Shown piece after piece: positions 11,245 through 25,288 of a stretch of 64,000 nt of DNA. The stretch is from Notospermus geniculatus. Its lineage: Eukaryota > Nemertea > Pilidiophora > Heteronemertea > Lineidae. The notes under the pieces were generated by a model. The model was given only the letters and a program-made list of their open reading frames with translations, ran no database searches and was not told the origin of the DNA. The translations under genes and the position numbers were made by a program. Each line of letters begins with the position of its first letter. Position 1 is the first letter of the stretch. The stretch lies in assembly GCA_002633025.1 (NCBI GenBank), contig NMRB01000076.1, positions 367,900 through 431,899 on the forward strand. Direction: 5' to 3'.

Positions 11245-11618
11245 GTAAGTTCTCAAAGTAATACTCTTTATTTTGACATGCTTTCTATCCCCGTCTGTGC
11301 TGTAGTTGTCTACTTTCAGGTTGTGATAAGTTGCCCCGTCGTCCCTGTGTGATGTACTACATCTGACATATCCATGCACTACTTATTGGTATACATTGTA
11401 TTTCAATCCCACCAGCGTCTCAAATTCTGACTTGTCTATCCCATCCCTGTCATGTTTGTTTAATCTGGTGTACAGTTATTAATAAATACAGACATACTGC
11501 TAATTTTTGACATGCAAACTGCATGCTACCTGCATACCCAGCTAGCTCTGAGCTAGCTGAAGTCATAAACTGATAAAACAAAGCTTGGAGACTGGGCGAC
11601 CACAAGAAGAGTGACAGC

Positions 11619-11776
11619 ACAGGCGGCCCGAGCTTTGTCACAAAATAGGGTGAAATGTATGTTGGGGGTAGTAGTCCTACTATAATATATAAAAAACTTT
11701 TTTATATATTATAGTAGGACTACTACCCCCAACATAAATTTCACCCTATTTTGTGACAAAGCTCGGGCCGCCTGTG
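11619..11776. mobile_element. hAT-like MITE with 75 bp arms
   Basis: A nearly perfect palindrome: ACAGGCGGCCCGAGC at the left, GCTCGGGCCGCCTGT at the right, a TATA-rich centre and one mismatch seen in the arms. The 8 bp GTGACAGC occurs directly on both sides (11611-11618 and 11777-11784). An 8 bp duplication and CAGG ends suit hAT elements. The near identity of the arms suggests a recent insertion. Confidence 0.8.
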
Positions 11777-13374
11777 GTGACAGCATCAGCTTGGCTTCAC
11801 TGTAATCAGCTGATTAGTACTTAAAGGGACTATAGACATTGCTTTGGACTACATACATGGTTTGTGCGAGGCCTACACTGACGTTCAGAGTAAAGCAACA
11901 GCACTGAGGTGATGGATGGGATTTGGCTTTGTAATTGAGGGAGATGGCTTAGGCCTATTATAGGTCTTCCGTTTGCCTCAGGCCTAGCCTATTCGATACC
12001 ACCTGTGGGCTCCCTGTTGGGTAAAGTTGTCAATTTTTTTAGGTATGCTGAGAGCGTACCTACCTTTAAATAATTTTATCACAGATAGTCTTGTGCTGTA
12101 CAATACTACCGTAGGTCTACTCTGTATAGCCGAGACTAATGATGACTTATGGAAGTATCATAATACTTCCATGGTCTGGGTGGCTTAACAAAATGTTAAA
12201 ATAAATTATTATTCGGTCTCTTTATCATTTTGAATCTAAACCAACTTAATGAACCAATTTCAATGATAACTGATGCTTTTCTTTCAAAGTAGTTGTATCA
12301 CTAACTACTTCATTATAGGCCTACCATTGTCGATGGTATGTCATGCTATTTCACACCATTTCTCATTGCTTGTAATTGTCAATGACTACTTCATTGAAAG
12401 GGGTTTACTTCTGAAGTCATGCCTGAGTACCAAAAGAAAGTGCATAGTATTCTGTAAAAACCTATACATACAAGGTAGGCCTAGATTATTCTATGGTGAA
12501 TGAATTTGTCATTCTGACAACAATCCCTTTCTTCAATATTGTCAAATGGGTCAAATAAATATTTCTGTCTGCAATCAGTGTTCCAGGATTTTGAAGATAG
12601 GTCAGCCAATTAGGGACGTCTTTCTGATCTTGCATGTCAATTATGAACGGATGGGCCCTATTCTAAGTAAAAATGTACATGTTTCTGTCCATATGTTTTC
12701 AATCCTGGCAGATAAGAGGCGATAATTTGCATTGCGATGACTTTTTTCTTGATAGACTATTCAGTTGATTGCATGGGAATCATACAAGTAAAGTTATGGC
12801 TATTCTTTATGGTGTGCAGTCCGTATTGAGTCAGTAGGCCTCTTCACAATGATCATGAACTATTCAGAATGGAATGTTGATCAATTGATTTGAAATATAC
12901 CACTTGAGATTCTGAATCACATCGTTGTTGTCACTTGAAACTTCAGTGCAATGCAATGAATGATTACCTACCAAAAGCCTTAAAATTGGCCTTAAAACTT
13001 GACCATGCACACTGATCTCACCTCTGACTATCAGACCCCGACCCATCATCAATAATTTTGACAATGTCACGTGCTCATTAACTCATTGGTATACATGTTG
13101 TGAGTCATCATTTACTCTCTGACATGTCTGATGATGACAAAACGCCCTGTTAGATGTGAAATATTGTTTTTTGTATCAAAATGTAGGTTAAATATAGATG
13201 TTTATCGGTTAATTAGTGTTATTTATCTTGTCCATTCTATGTTGTTGGGGTAATTAGTTTCATTACTTTCAATTGATGGTTCATGTATGATGAGCAAATT
13301 GCCACATCCCAACTCAAACTACCGGTATATAATTTGAGTGTACCTGAATGTACTCAACCACCATTGGAGAAGTG

Positions 13375-13465
13375 GAATGGAACCTCTCTATGAAGGATAC
13401 TGCTGGGACAGACTGGGTTGTCATTAATTGACAGCTAGGTGTCCTCCTGGCAGAGGTGGTCACAA
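13375..13465. repeat. Dispersed GGACACC repeat, diverged
   Basis: Has TGGAACCTCTCTATGAAGGA and GGTGTCCTCCTGGCAGAGG, matching the modules at 9275 and 33290. Confidence 0.55.
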
Positions 13466-13950
13466 AGGTTTTTTTCTACAAGTTAGTTCAGCCAGTTATC
13501 CAAAGTTGGTCCGATGATCACTCAACTTTTTTTCAGGCTTCTTAGTTCTCATTCTTGAAAGTCAAAGATTGTCGACACCTCAGATCTTATGTGAATTAAA
13601 GGGTGATCCTTTGTAACTATCAGTATACCTGCATGTACAACTAATGCTCTGGCCAAAGCTGCATATGGGTGGAAACTGAGCAACAATTAATCAGGTTAAT
13701 TGCCGAATGCGGTTATTACCATTGGGTTAATCGTGGGTTTCGGGTTAATCACAAACCTGCAACTGGGGTGAATGGCCAGAATGATGATCGAGGTTTTTGC
13801 AGCTGGACCATTCAATCATGTGTAGGCCTATATTGTTTGAGACTTAATGGGGATCCTAACTACATTAAAGGGCAGCACACCGAAACCAGGTCCTACAATC
13901 GACGCCTTTTGTGTGGGAAATTGATCAGGACCAGGATGTCAGTTCATTTC

Positions 13951-14123
13951 NNNNNNNNNNNNNNNNNNNNNNNNNNNNNNNNNNNNNNNNNNNNNNNNNN
14001 NNNNNNNNNNNNNNNNNNNNNNNNNNNNNNNNNNNNNNNNNNNNNNNNNNNNNNNNNNNNNNNNNNNNNNNNNNNNNNNNNNNNNNNNNNNNNNNNNNNN
14101 NNNNNNNNNNNNNNNNNNNNNNN
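13951..14123. other. Assembly gap (173 N)
   Basis: A run of N. Open frames drawn through it are meaningless. Confidence 1.
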
Positions 14124-14336
14124 GGAATTTTATAAGTTACTTTATACTATCTTTACTACAGTTGCAGAAGATCACCATGAATTCCGAATCTGCTTTCATT
14201 ATCTTTTGCTGAGGGGATGTTTTTATACTGAAGTGCTCTCTGAGAGTTCTGAAAGATGATCTCAATTTGTCATAGGTGTGTTAGAATATCCAATGTGGAA
14301 ATATGGGGATCATCCAGGGTATGCAATACCGTAGTA

Positions 14337-14464
14337 GAGAGTTTTCACAAAGCCCCCGAAATGCCGACGCGAACGTCTATCCTATTGTTCGCTGCTCTCT
14401 TCGCGGCACCGAACAATGGGATTGGCGTTCACGTTGGCGTTTCGGGGGCTTTGCGAAAAATCGC
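14337..14464. mobile_element. TA-flanked MITE family B, copy 1
   Basis: Ends GAGAGTTTTCACAAAGCCCC and GGGGCTTTGCGAAAA..., flanked by TA on both sides. Inside are CCGACGCGAACG and CGAACAATGGGATTGGCG. Copy 3 at 56647 shares the interior. The element at 21919 shares the end sequence only. Confidence 0.75.
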
Positions 14465-14793
14465 TATTGATGATCCTTCCCCCAGTATAAGTACATGTAC
14501 GTGTAATCTGGTTTTGTGAAGATTTATTTGAGAGATGGCCCCTTACCTTCTTCAAATGTTGTTAGATGCTGGCATCAAATCTCTATGACAAGCTTACAGA
14601 AGGTAACCAGAGATTCTCATATCTATGCACTGAACTTGTGAAAAGTTCAATATGTCTGGCTTAGTCACTTATTGCCATGATATCTATCAATCCATCTGTC
14701 AGTTTGCAGACTGATCAAATCGGTGACTGGTGGTATTGGTGTGCAGAATAGTGCACAAATCTTGTACATTTCAATGCTGAGCAACCTTTCCAT

Positions 14794-14979
14794 TTGTGGA
14801 TTCCTAAACAAAAATTATCAAAAATGAAGGATTTGATGTGTTTTCCATGTTTCCGACCAAGGATTTTCAGGAATTACAGAAGTGAGGTTGTATTCTTCAT
14901 CAAAATTCAGAAAAGCAAGGAATTAGAAACATTTGAGCCGATTATCATTGGTATTGAGTTCACTGTCAGTCCACACATG
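14794..14979 (+). CDS. Weak candidate alternative first exon
   Basis: An open frame from ATG 14794 runs 62 codons to a perfect donor (CACATG|GTAAGT) in phase 0, the phase that exon 2 at 38222 requires. It contains DLMCFPCFRPRIF and VVFFIKIQKSKE, with two Cys near an internal Met. It is AT-rich with no codon-bias support, and such a match could be chance. Confidence 0.2.
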
Positions 14980-15002
14980 GTAAGTATCCGATACTAGTTG
15001 CA

Positions 15003-15130
15003 CTTGTAGTGCAGTGGACTGTCAGAGTGGGGCAGACTGGGAGCATCAGTGTCTTTCACCACTGAAGTTAGAGTTCGATCCCCAGTTGCCCTTATTCTTC
15101 ATTCTTCTTTGGTGATGCACATGTTTTCTT
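15003..15130 (+). mobile_element. tRNA-derived SINE
   Basis: Contains GTAGTGCAGTGG, CTGTCAGAGTGG and box B AGTTCGATCCCC, followed by a tail with ATTCTTCATTC. Same family as the minus-strand copy at 6497. Confidence 0.7.
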
Positions 15131-15138
15131 CTTTGTCT

Positions 15139-15247
15139 GGGGCCTGTTTCATAAAGTGACTTTAAGCTAATGGTACCATTAAATCAATGCATTTTCCATT
15201 TGGTTAAAGGTACCATTAGCTTAAAGTCACTTTATGAAACAGGCCCC
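15139..15247. mobile_element. MITE family A, copy 2
   Basis: 109 bp with arms GGGGCCTGTTTCATAAAG and its inverse. Nearly identical to 8528-8636, including the central CAATGCATTTTCCATTTGG. Confidence 0.85.
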
Positions 15248-15666
15248 TGGCCCCTGATTTCCTCATACTGTGCCTAGTTATTCTCCCAGACAGTGCCGTA
15301 TATTGGCGCTAAAGATTGCAGTTGGAATCTTCTCCAGTGAATTGGTTCATAAACTCAGGGTTTTCTTTTTCGCTAACTTCCTGAAGAAAAAATTGCCCGA
15401 ACCAAAATACCATACAAATCGTGTGAGAGAGAGCAAAGTGGCATCGCCAATTGGTGAGTGGGTACTCATCTTGTTTTGAACAGCTGCCGAGTTGTTCAAG
15501 TAATATATCTGACGATGTCTGAGAGAATTGTGCCTCAGGAGGAAGATCACGTACATGTACATACATGACGTACATATATGCTGTAAACCATTGGTAATTT
15601 CTCAAGAATTTATCAACTTCACCCATCGCTGTTGACTGCATCAACACTATTGCCCTTTAAAACCTA

Positions 15667-15911
15667 GCGTCCACTAGGGCGCGGACAAGACGCGGAATGC
15701 AAATTTAGTGAATCCGCATTCATTCGGCAACCACTCCGCATATTCTTGAAAGGTTCCGTTCACTGTCTTTATCATTCCGGAACAGTTCGCGGCATTTCTG
15801 CACGTTCGGGAAAGGGTAAAACGACCAATAGGACTTGATGCGGAAGCAATGCCGAAATGACACATTTGCTTCCCGAACCCTTCCTAATGTTGTCGGCGCT
15901 CTAGTGGACGC
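15667..15911. mobile_element. MITE-like element, 245 bp
   Basis: Terminal inverted repeat GCGTCCACTAGGGCGC at the left and GCGCTCTAGTGGACGC at the right, with GACAA next inside on both sides. No clear target duplication and no ORF of its own. Confidence 0.7.
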
Positions 15912-18318
15912 CACCCATAATCAAATTATCTTGTATGTCTATGTACTTGACACTCCATTCAATCATTTCCTGCTTTGAAGTGCAGCTCATTGGCATGAAA
16001 CTGCCATTATATGAGGTTTGTGTCTGCATTTCAGACAAAAGTATAGAAACTGATAACTGTAAGTTCGAGCAACAGCTGGCATGGCTGGTTGGTTGCTGGA
16101 CCGGCTGGACAGAGATGACAAGTGAATAAATGCTGTGCTGCCTATACTCTGCAGGCCGACATCTGAAAATACATGTATGGCACCAAGTCAAATACCTACA
16201 AAACTATTTCTGAAAACATGAACAGCTTTCTGGCGACTTTGGTTATGTTTGCTGTAGTCACAGTTGATTCATCAATGCTGTAAAATTCATGGTAAGAATG
16301 TTTGTTCTGGAGAAGGCAAGTTACCTACCACTGTTGACTTAGGCTAGTTGCTCTCTATCATACTACATTCTGAAACCAGTGATCTAGTCCATCATGCAAA
16401 TTAATTCATGAAAATGTATTGGTTTGTCATGTGGCAAAGTTGATCTCTGTCAACCTATGATTATTCAGTTAACCTTGCTGAATACGCTTGGAATGGACTT
16501 ACATGTAGAAAATATGATATTCATAATTCCTTGTTATGCCTTTTGAATTGCCTTTGCACCAGTACAAGCACACCGGAGCTGAAAGCGATATACCAACAAA
16601 CATTGTAATCTACCTTGAACCAGATTGTGACATCCAGAAGTAAAGCCAGTTTCTAGGCCCTCATTTTGAGTGTTGTTCACACCTGCTGATCATAAATTGC
16701 CAAAATATTTATGTGCCTACTGCCACCAGTTGAACAACCTTTCCACAGCATGAAATAGAGTGAAGCCTTCCCCATCAGGTATTTAGAATCAACCTAATGA
16801 GAAAGTGTTGTTAAGTTTACAAATCACAGCAGGATGGTGAAGAAATTACAAATTAGACTCAGTGGGATTTTGACTGGAAACATCAGTATGCACTGCCAAT
16901 GGTGAAAAAGTATTTCAAAAACTCTATATGAGAGCATCAGCATCGAAGAGAAATACCGGTAGATGTGCTAGTTCTGATCAAACTTTTCTTCTTCCTGTCT
17001 GGTTTTATCATGGGCAAAACGTAACTGGTCATATCCCAGCATCCATTCAGCCTGCTGCAGCAAAGAGAACAGATTCCTGAAGATATTGATCTGTGATGAG
17101 AGATGAGCATCTTCAGTAGTTCAGGCTGAAAAAGCGATTGTCTGAGAATGCTCCTTTAGACTATAACAGTTTCCTCACTGTCTGCTTCTTGAGACAAACT
17201 ATTATGCACATTGTACATGTTGTATATAATGAGAGTCGAGCAGCTCACTCAGACAAGAACCAAACATTTGGTCAGGACTACCGGTACATTGTAGTTGAAA
17301 AAGGTTCATAAGTTCTGGCTTTTGTTAGTTGGAAATGTACTTGGTCATTTGCCAGGTGCTTTCAGCATCAGCTGTTCTTTGGGCGAATGCAGAGATCACC
17401 ATTTTGAATAGCAATATAGAAAATGACCAAAAGGCTACACATGTAGTTGAATTGTGGAATTTATCCGGCACATATCATGCGCCACATATCATGCGCCTGC
17501 TTTTGTAAGTTGATTGAAAGATGTTGAATTACTAGGATTCTCTTCAGAAGAGCCAATTGTTTGCTATAACTCAACTGCACCCAGCTTCAGTTCCCTTCTG
17601 CCTCGAGACGATACTGGTTCTGATGTGTCAAGATAGCTTCTTGGGATGGAGATGCCGATCTCTTGAGCAAACAACTTCTGAAGGCTGACTTGTGTTGGGG
17701 CATTGCTCGTAGTTTTGCCAAGCATATCCACAGCCTGTCATGCTTGTGGTTGGCGTGAGTTATACCCCAAGGAGGAACTACATGCATATTCGTTTACACT
17801 TCTGAGTTCATCATTTACTGAGAAAAGCCATGAACACAGACTGTGCATCTTCTGAAAGGTACACGTGGGTTTTTTACAATTCTTTCTTATGTTGGTGTTC
17901 TCCAACGGACATGCTTCTGCCTTGAAAGATCTACCTGTAGTAATCTACAGTTTGTTGGATTTCCTTACTGAAGTCGCTGTAAGCAATATAGGTTGTATCT
18001 TAACAGTATATTCAATGACCTTGGCTCTTCAACTACACCACTCAAGTGAAGTCATGATCATTGCTTTCATCAGTTCATCCTTCCATTATTGTCCACAGTG
18101 CTTAGAAATAAAAAAGAGGAAGTAAAATTGCCTGATGGCAAAGCAATAACCTTTACAGAGAATGTGGTTAATGATAGGCCTACAATGTTCAATTGAAACT
18201 ACCTGTTGGGCTGATGGTATGATAAGATGATCTTGATTCTTGTAAGAAGATTGTAAAGAGATTCTGGAGGATATGTTTCTTTGCTGTATCAGCGTGAATC
18301 CGGTGAGTGGCCTTCTGT

Positions 18319-18480
18319 AGCTCACTGGGGTGAGCTATTACGATGGTGCAGCGTCCGTCGTCCGTCGTCGTCCGTCGTCGTCGTTGGCCGTTAGCAGGGC
18401 ACGTTTCGTAACCGCTGGAGCTATTGATCTGAAACTTGGTACATATATACATGATAAAGATGTTAGAATTGGCATCAGGT
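18319..18480 (+). mobile_element. CGTC-rich element, short copy
   Basis: Starts with the small hairpin AGCTCACTGGGGTGAGCT, then GATGGTGCAGCGTCCGTCG with a CGTC/CCGTCG run, then GGGCACGTTTCGTAACCG. It matches the starts of 31661 and 45762 but diverges after about 18450, so it is truncated or another subfamily. Confidence 0.7.
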
Positions 18481-21400
18481 TACCATTCATATGATGTTCA
18501 ATGCCATTGCGGCCAAAAAAGAAGCTTCCTAGCCATGTTTGCGGACGAAAGCATTCACCTTGTAATTATCAAACACAAGGTCATCTATACTCAGTGAAAT
18601 CTGGGTGGTTCAGCTGAAACATCTTGTACATCCATTTGTCTTTTCTACAGCATTTGGCATGTTCATTTGTGCTTATTGTGTTTTGCTTGACAAGGTCTTG
18701 GGTACCACCTTTCATTGATGAGTTACCCATAGGCTGGAGATTATTGGTGAAGATGCATAATTCACCATCCTGCATACAGAGTAGTGATACATATGAGCAT
18801 ACCTCCCATTCCATCCTACAGTAATCACACTGGCAAGTAATGCACACGAAACCATGCATGAAGTTATGATATGATAAACACAACCTCCATAACTCTCTCA
18901 TAAGAGCGATTATTGATATTTCTTACTCCAGGCCAAGGCTGGTTAAGAGATAGGTAAGCTGGGCCTACAGCTGGAAGGAATCTATAAAAAGTAATGCATT
19001 TGTTGACTTTGTGGGAATCCTCATTGCCTCAATCCCCGGAATGATCATCATTCCATCATTGGCTCCTTTCTATATATAAATGGGCCACACAGATTAGCTT
19101 CGATTTGATGATTTGAAATAACAGGTAGAAATCTGTTGTTGAGAATACATGTAAATGGATAAATTTGTATGATGGCCAGTAAAAGATGCTGGCGACACCT
19201 ATTGGTGTAATTCATACAAAGCTCCTTTTCTTCCTGATGAAGTTGGAAGAGAAACCTTAATGATGACCATTTGAAATGGAAAATTATTTGGTCAAGCATT
19301 CAAGCAATCTTACTTATCTTTTGGTGAAGGCAGGTGGCATGGTAGGCCCCTATACCTTGCTGGCATGGCTGGGTTTTCTCTACCAGCTGCAGCAGCAGTT
19401 CAACTGGTGCATCTCCATTCTGGACCATTAGTCAAGAATCTGTGGTTAATTGACTGAAACAATGATTGGAAATTACTTTTTACGGTACATCAGTGTCAAA
19501 CTAATGGTGGTAGTTCTCAACAGTTAAATTTGCTTTTTGAATGGTGGTGATATCACCAACTCGTTTTACATTCGAATTCATTCATTTGCAAACACCTAAC
19601 TTTTTCTGCAGATGGTATGTCCATTCACCATCAGAGAAACTCAACAAGTAGCTACTTGATGAAGAGCTGTTGCTCTTGCTCATCATCACCATCTCTCAAT
19701 TACTTGAAAGCTGATGGCAACTGGTTAGGATTCCATTGGTAAATATCAATAACTTATCTCAAGGAAGAACCTTCATTCTACTTCATGCCATCAGCAGTAA
19801 TGAACAGTTGTGAAAGATTAAAGGAGCATGGTATTGGATCTCAAATGCGTTATTTGACTGCCGACGTAGAGGGAGACACCTAGCGGCAGTAAGACCAACT
19901 ACAAAAATACATTACAAAATGTACGTAGTAAATCGGGTCAATTCGCCGACAACGTACATGTACATTAGCCCCTGTGTTGGAGAGTGGCATGGTGGCACTG
20001 GCTGTCGAGAAAAAGTGGCAATACCGTGGTCCTTTAAGAGTTGACCTGCGGAGCGTTCACCTCAGAAGGAAAGAAGAGAGTGAGAAGAGTTTCTGTCTTG
20101 GTCCATCATGTGGAAGAGGAGCTTGGAGGTGGAGGACACTGAGGCTTTAATACTGGTTTCCTCCTGCATTACAAACTGTCTGATATTGTATGGAACTGGA
20201 GTGTTCTCAGTTGGCTCCAAATTCTTATCACTTCATGACCCCCCCCCTCGCTGCCCCTTTCAGTGAGAAGTCATCCTATCTTGATGTAGGGGCCTGTGTT
20301 TCAGACATGTCAAGCAGGCTTCTGTGTTTTGTGGTAAGGATCCCGAAAGTAACTTTTGACACTTGTGACCCATTTCTTTGTAGTTCTCTCTCATTCCTTA
20401 CTTTAAAACTTGACATGGTCTCCAATTGTACAACCCCAATGGCAGTTACCGGTACCATTTTCACTGTATTGCCTGTGTCAAAGTTTGTACAAACACAACA
20501 TAAAGTAGAAAACATTCCTAAAGTGAAAGGTCTTGAGGATTTTTCAAGTCTCTTCAATTCATTTCAATGACCCTTCAGTCAAATTCCATTCCAGCCATTT
20601 CTCACTGCATGATTTCTGTACAAGCTGGCTTAATTCCAACTGACTGTTTTTGGAAGCCACACTGATCTTTTCAGGAGTGTAATTTGGATTGATTTGCTAA
20701 ATTGGTTTGAATAATTCTCATCAAATAACAATCATAGCACAAGTCAAACGTCAAGTGGTTTCCCTCTTTACATTTTTGATCTGTCAAGTTTTACCCACAA
20801 CAGGCCTACCACGTTCCCATTGAGAGATTTTAAGCTTTGTTGTTGATAAAAATGTGTGGCGGTCAAGTAAAACCCGTTGAAAGTCGCTGAATGATCAACA
20901 AGGGCTGTCAGATTGCCTGTGCATTGATCTGCTACTGTTTACCTGTCACATAGTAAATTTCAGCTATTGAAATGTGTGGGTTAACACTTTCCTCAAACAC
21001 GACATTCGACGGGTTTTCCTAGACCGCCTCACAAATGTACAGTGGAACCAATCTACTCTTTCACTTTCAGCAATGTTGTCCCCAGTTTGTCAGCAGAGGT
21101 CAAATTCCCTGTATTTCTGTGTTCTCCTGATAAAAACTACCTGGTATTCAAATGTCACTGAAGTAATGATCACTTTATTGACTGATGGTGTCCCGATGTC
21201 AAGTGGTTCAGTAATATCAGCTTTCCACTCTTGTAGGCAATGGAACACTCGAGCTATTGATTCTTTCCTTGTTCACTGCATGTTGGTGAATTTGTGGACT
21301 CTGAACTGAGGATCCAGTGTCAGGACCCACAGTCAGACAGGCGGATATCAAAGTCAAAGGATGAGCCTCATTGATAGATTTATCTGTATTGGCTCTTTTT

Positions 21401-21600
21401 CCCTCCCCAACTGTTCATGGTGATAATGAAGTTGTTTCTGTTGATTCTCACAGGTGGCTCTGGCTGTCTTATGGAAGAACTTGGCTAAAATTGGAAATAT
21501 AAAATTTTGATGCTTCATTCAAATATCTGTCAACATGGACTACAAATTACAATCTGTCCCTCAGTTAGCTCCACTTGGCAAAGTTGTGGAGTATTCCTTG

Positions 21601-21717
21601 GCTGGTATTCATAAAAGTTAGCAAATGCTTTTACTTAAGATTTGCACAGCGGGGGCCAATGTAAATGTACTGCAAGACTTGAAGTAAAAGCATTTGCTAG
21701 CTTTTATGAATATCAGC
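21601..21717. mobile_element. Foldback MITE, 117 bp
   Basis: Arms GCTGGTATTCATAAAAG and CTTTTATGAATATCAGC with GCAAATGCTTTTACTT next inside. CCTTG occurs directly on both sides (21596-21600 and 21718-21722), a probable 5 bp target duplication. Confidence 0.75.
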
Positions 21718-21918
21718 CCTTGTCACTGATGCAGAGTTATGGACACAGTCTCTGTGCCAGACCTTTAGGCCCTTCAAGGGACTGCTGATTCATAGTTTTG
21801 AGGAGAACCTGTTGATACTTCCGCTCTGTCAAGTCTCGATGGGTTCTGTTATAGTAACAGATGTGTCCTTTCTTTGACAGATTCAGAAAGTAGATAAGAA
21901 GTGCAACAGCAATCAATA

Positions 21919-22036
21919 GGGAGGTTTCGCAAGTGCCCGGTTAGGCCCTACGACGACGTTTATCTATTGTGTGGGTATACCCGAACAATAGATAAACGTC
22001 GTCGTATGGCCTAACCGGGCACTTGCGAAACCTCCC
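21919..22036. mobile_element. TA-flanked MITE, family B relative
   Basis: Arms of about 50 bp (GGGAGGTTTCGCAAGTGCCC and its inverse) flanked by TA at 21917 and 22037. The terminal GGGAG-TTTCGCAA resembles the ends at 14337 and 56647, while the interior differs. Confidence 0.8.
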
Positions 22037-25000
22037 TAATGCCTAAGATTAATACTGCTGAAAACTTACTTTCGCTGATTGAAGGCCCATCAAGCCAACA
22101 CCACCTCAAACATTTTCTCCGGGGTCAACTTTGAGGAATTCGTGTTGTCCATTATCAAAACTACAACCAAGAGTAACAGGTAGTTCTCTTGTGTTCTACC
22201 TGTGAGGTGAACAATTTGATACCGAGCCTGTAAACATGTTCCTGAATCTGCAATTGATTTCCCAATGGAATGTCAAAAAGTATCTTGCCAATAAGAATGC
22301 AAGTACACCTTCGGGTAAAGTTTCTTTTCATATCATGACTGAGTAATACTGCTGTGTTTGTAATAGAAAAATTGTCAGTCTGACGACTCATATTACCACT
22401 TTTAATTCTGTGTAATTTTATGGCGCTGAGGTAGTTTTGGGTTGCATTCACAGAAAGAAAATTAAACGAACATGGTATTTTATGCTGCTGAGAGCTCACC
22501 ATGCATCATCATAAGCATTTATGACAAAATTATTCGTGAGAGACAGGTATTCAGCTTGATAAGATTCCTGTTGTATCACCTTTGAAACCTTCCCCATCAT
22601 GAGATGTTGATCACCGTTTCGATCTCGTCTGTTTGGTGTGGATGTTTTAGTGTACTTCTTTCCTGATAGGTGGCCACAGTGTAACTTAAGCTCTTTGGCT
22701 CATCTGAACCTGATTCACTCATCTACCTCCATCGCTTTTCTTACAACATTACGATGTCAACTTTCGAACACCTGCAAGTTGCAAGCTGATCATTTGACAT
22801 TATTCAGGGTAAATAAACAAGTTTCAAACCCCCTCTGAATCAGCACTATACTCTTGTGAAAGCCACAAGCTTGATACAGGCAGTATAACAAGACAAGATA
22901 GATGTCAATTTCCTAAACAAACAACACAGCCCTCTTTTGTCAAAACTATCAACTAGCAACCCCAGTGGCTGTTTGGTATCCATATCAGTGTATCATATAC
23001 ACACATACATACAGGGAATCTAATATGGCTGCTCGGAGCTAGTACTGCTGAACAGTCGTGAATATCAACATCGACAGGTAGGCAACGTTTTTTGTACAAT
23101 GATTAGAAACTGTTGCTAACTGAATTGTCAGATCTCGCTCTTGAATTAAAGACTTTTCTGTAACTTTATCCCCTGGATAAAAGGTATCCAATTAAACTTT
23201 GTTACTGACATCATTCCTCTCTCGTGGGATGATCTATTTATACCCCTCTCAGCTCTGGAGAGATGTACCGGTGTTCTGCTTCAGTGAAGCATTGTAGCAG
23301 CCTGAGTAACAGTGATGATCTTGTTAGCAGTGATCTGTGAAAAGTAGTTTTTAGGCTACAGCTGAATGTCAACTTTTGACTTGTATTGTGTAATTGATTA
23401 TCTACATGTATACTAATGTTTATTTCATTGAGTGCAATATTTTTAAAAATTGTGATGTAAAGAAGTAACAAATTAGGCCAAATTGCGAAGGCACTTGTTT
23501 CTTCATGTGTTTCCTATTTGTTGAACATATTGGTCTATCCTTTGCCCAGCAGGTCTTCAGTCCACCCAAGTAACGTTGTTCTCTTACCAGTTGAGTTACC
23601 TTCTTGTTCTGTGGATCCCTGCAGGCAAGTTTTCGCTTTCTTTACTCTCAAAATAGTCATGCTATAGGTTCATTTGTGGAACTGTACAATATCAGGATAG
23701 GCCTACTGCCAGCGATAGAGAAGTTAGCAACTACTGTGTAAATAAAGGTAGGTGAATCCTATCATATATGTGTGATACTTCTGTTTCTTGTGAGATTATA
23801 TGGGTCCTGTCAATGCCGATCTTTTAACCAATAATATCGAAGATTTTCTTGATGATGAACTTCCAACTAGTTTCACATCATTGACCTTTCCCTGCAAAAG
23901 CTTTGGCATACAAGTTACCTTACAGCCACCTGTTTGTATAAATTTGTTTATATTTTCAATCTCAAATGTAATATTGATATTGTGCATTTAGATGCAGTTT
24001 ACAACTTTAAGCAGTGGATTTTAATATCAATTTCATTGTGTTTTGACTGTGGTGTTAGCATGAAGGACAGTTTTGCTGAAGGATTCTAGCACTCATCACT
24101 TGGGACCTTATTCACAAGGCCCCCTTCCCAACGTTAAGGGTACGCAAATCCTTTGTCAGGTTGATAGTGAACAATAGGTTGTCCACAAAAGGGCAATAGT
24201 TTGCGCACTCCCGTAAGTTACAGGAGCTTCGTCAATAGGAAAGTTACCGTACCTCTATGGACACTCTTGGTGCCTTAGGATCACAATGGATAATACATGT
24301 ACATCAGAATATGATATTTTGGTCTGATTTACTGCTAATTTCAGTCTTAAGATCAGACCATCATATTGAACATCAAAACTCCAACAAACCGTCACCTTAC
24401 TGTGGGTGATAATTGTTCCAACTCACATACTCCATAGCAACACTGAGAGTTCTCAAATATTCTCCAAATAATGGTAAATTTCCTGCTGAAAGATGTTCAT
24501 GAGCTATGGTTTTGAATGTTTTGAGGCTCTTCAAGGTACTCCAAACTTGCCTAATTGGTTTTTAGTGCTAATTACTTCCTCAAAATGCCTCTTGGCTGTC
24601 AGAATGTACTGTAGGGCGATTCTCACAACACATCAATGTGTTCATTGTGCTAATTGCAGAACATTTTTGTTTTCTGCACATTTTGTCTAATTCATCATGA
24701 CTACCAAACACTTTCCTTGAAACATTGCCATACACACAAATTCATGGGCTGATCAGCAGACATTTCTGTTGTCTCTTTGGCCCCTTTGACATAGCCTACA
24801 TAGGCCAAAACCACTTCAGGGGTGGACAGAGCGCCTCCACTGTCAAGAATTTGAGGTCAGTCTGCTATGAGCAGACAAAAAATGTCCGTGGAGATCAAAA
24901 AAGTTTGTAGATCATGTCCTTCAGTTTATCTGAGGTATCATTCATCCATGTTCTCCCAGCGATATTCTTCTGCTTGCCAGAATGGTATATGAATTGCTCG

Positions 25001-25288
25001 ATTAAGTACTCATTTTGTTTACCCAATCCAATTACGCCTGGTAGTTCGTAACCATTTATATGTATTTGTTTGTAAATATTACAGCTCTTTATGACAAAAT
25101 GATGTATAGATTGCCATAATTTTCTTATTTGGCTGCAGAAACTGCATCATCGTAATAGTTCATAGCAACATTTTGCGTCATTTCTGAGGCGGCTTGTGTG
25201 ATGGGTGTAACATTGGCACAGTGTATGCCGACAACACAGATGGAATATTCATAATTTTCGCATTTCATGTTTTTTCATCTGATTTGAT

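Noticed and set aside
13669-14259. 196-codon plus-strand ORF
   Set aside because: It runs through the N gap.
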